Below the pieces are notes generated by a model that saw only the letters and a program-made list of their open reading frames with translations, did not search any database and was not told where the DNA came from. Of a stretch of DNA of 6,137 nucleotides, positions 6,015-6,137 are shown piece after piece (position 1 is the stretch's first letter; every line of letters starts with the position of its first letter). The position numbers and the translations under genes are program-made. The DNA lies in contig CAAGGY010000083.1 in assembly GCA_900769525.1 (NCBI GenBank), positions 1-6,137 of the forward strand. Direction: 5' to 3'. This DNA is from an uncultured Alistipes sp. Lineage in GTDB: Bacteria; Bacteroidota; Bacteroidia; Bacteroidales; Rikenellaceae.

Positions 6015-6050
6015 AAAAAGAGAGTGGATTGCCCCGAGGGACAATCCACT
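6015..6050. terminator. Bidirectional terminator between convergent genes
   Basis: A perfect 9 bp stem, AGTGGATTG (6023-6031) with CAATCCACT (6042-6050), carries a small CCC/GGG inner hairpin. On the minus strand it is followed by a run of five T (complement of A6015-6019), so it serves the gene entering from the right edge well. On the plus strand the tail GCTTGTTT is weaker but follows the antiporter stop by 10 bases. Confidence 0.8.
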
Positions 6051-6073
6051 GCTTGTTTAAAAGTTGTGCAATA

Positions 6074-6136
6074 CTACTTTGCCGAGTTGTAACCCGATAC
6101 TGGGTAGAGGGCAAAAGGATAGTACATTGTATAGCC
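6074..6136 (-). CDS. C-terminal end of an unidentified gene, cut by the window edge
   Basis: A minus-strand frame enters from the right edge and reads GYTMYYPFALYPVSGYNSAK, then stops at TAG (6074-6076). Only 20 residues are visible, rich in Y, P and G, which looks like the end of a secreted or envelope protein, but no family can be named. Support comes from the placement: the frame ends 24 bases before a hairpin whose minus-strand side has a proper T tract. It is partial at its 5' end. Confidence 0.5.
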   Translation of the reverse strand, partial: GYTMYYPFALYPVSGYNSAK

Positions 6137-6137
6137 G

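Noticed and set aside
5536..6114. 192-residue minus-strand open frame under the antiporter
   Set aside because: Low-complexity, histidine- and arginine-rich antisense of a well-supported membrane protein, and it crosses the downstream terminator hairpin.

Overview
The window looks like ordinary chromosomal DNA from a member of the order Bacteroidales. Three intergenic regions carry a match to the Bacteroidota sigma -7 box (TAnnTTTG). Leaders are A-rich without strong Shine-Dalgarno sequences, and a lipoprotein and a rubrerythrin have Bacteroidota-style features. The 5' end holds GTCATT(C/G)CGA-type intergenic repeats of a kind common in this phylum. I cannot name the genus; a Rikenellaceae (Alistipes-like) or related gut lineage is only a guess.

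Layout. Bases 1-437 hold two tandem copies of a ~210 bp composite repeat and no gene. A complete SAM-dependent O-methyltransferase (457-1092, +) starts 19 bases after the second copy and ends at a strong hairpin terminator. Converging on it from the minus strand is a three-gene run: rubrerythrin (2272-2808), then a ZIP-family metal transporter (1420-2199), then a small YgbA-family protein (1123-1416). A strong GC-rich hairpin lies between rubrerythrin and the transporter, so the downstream pair may depend on read-through or on a poorly visible promoter. The three families suggest a common theme of peroxide or nitrosative stress and metal handling, but this is inference.

Next is an unrecognised 400-residue lipoprotein (3047-4249, -), whose two halves look like copies of one beta-rich domain. 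It is divergently placed from a GadC-like APC amino-acid antiporter (4564-6012, +). The 315 bp between them hold both promoters and a 17 bp direct repeat. A bidirectional hairpin terminator follows the antiporter, and the last 64 bases contain the C-terminal end of another minus-strand gene cut by the window edge.

I found no rRNA, tRNA, CRISPR array, insertion sequence or phage gene, and no clearly novel defence or biosynthetic system. The points most worth a second look are the composite repeat upstream of the methyltransferase, the hairpin in the rubrerythrin-ZIP-ygbA run, the internally duplicated lipoprotein, and the GadC-like transporter that lacks the regulatory C-terminal plug.
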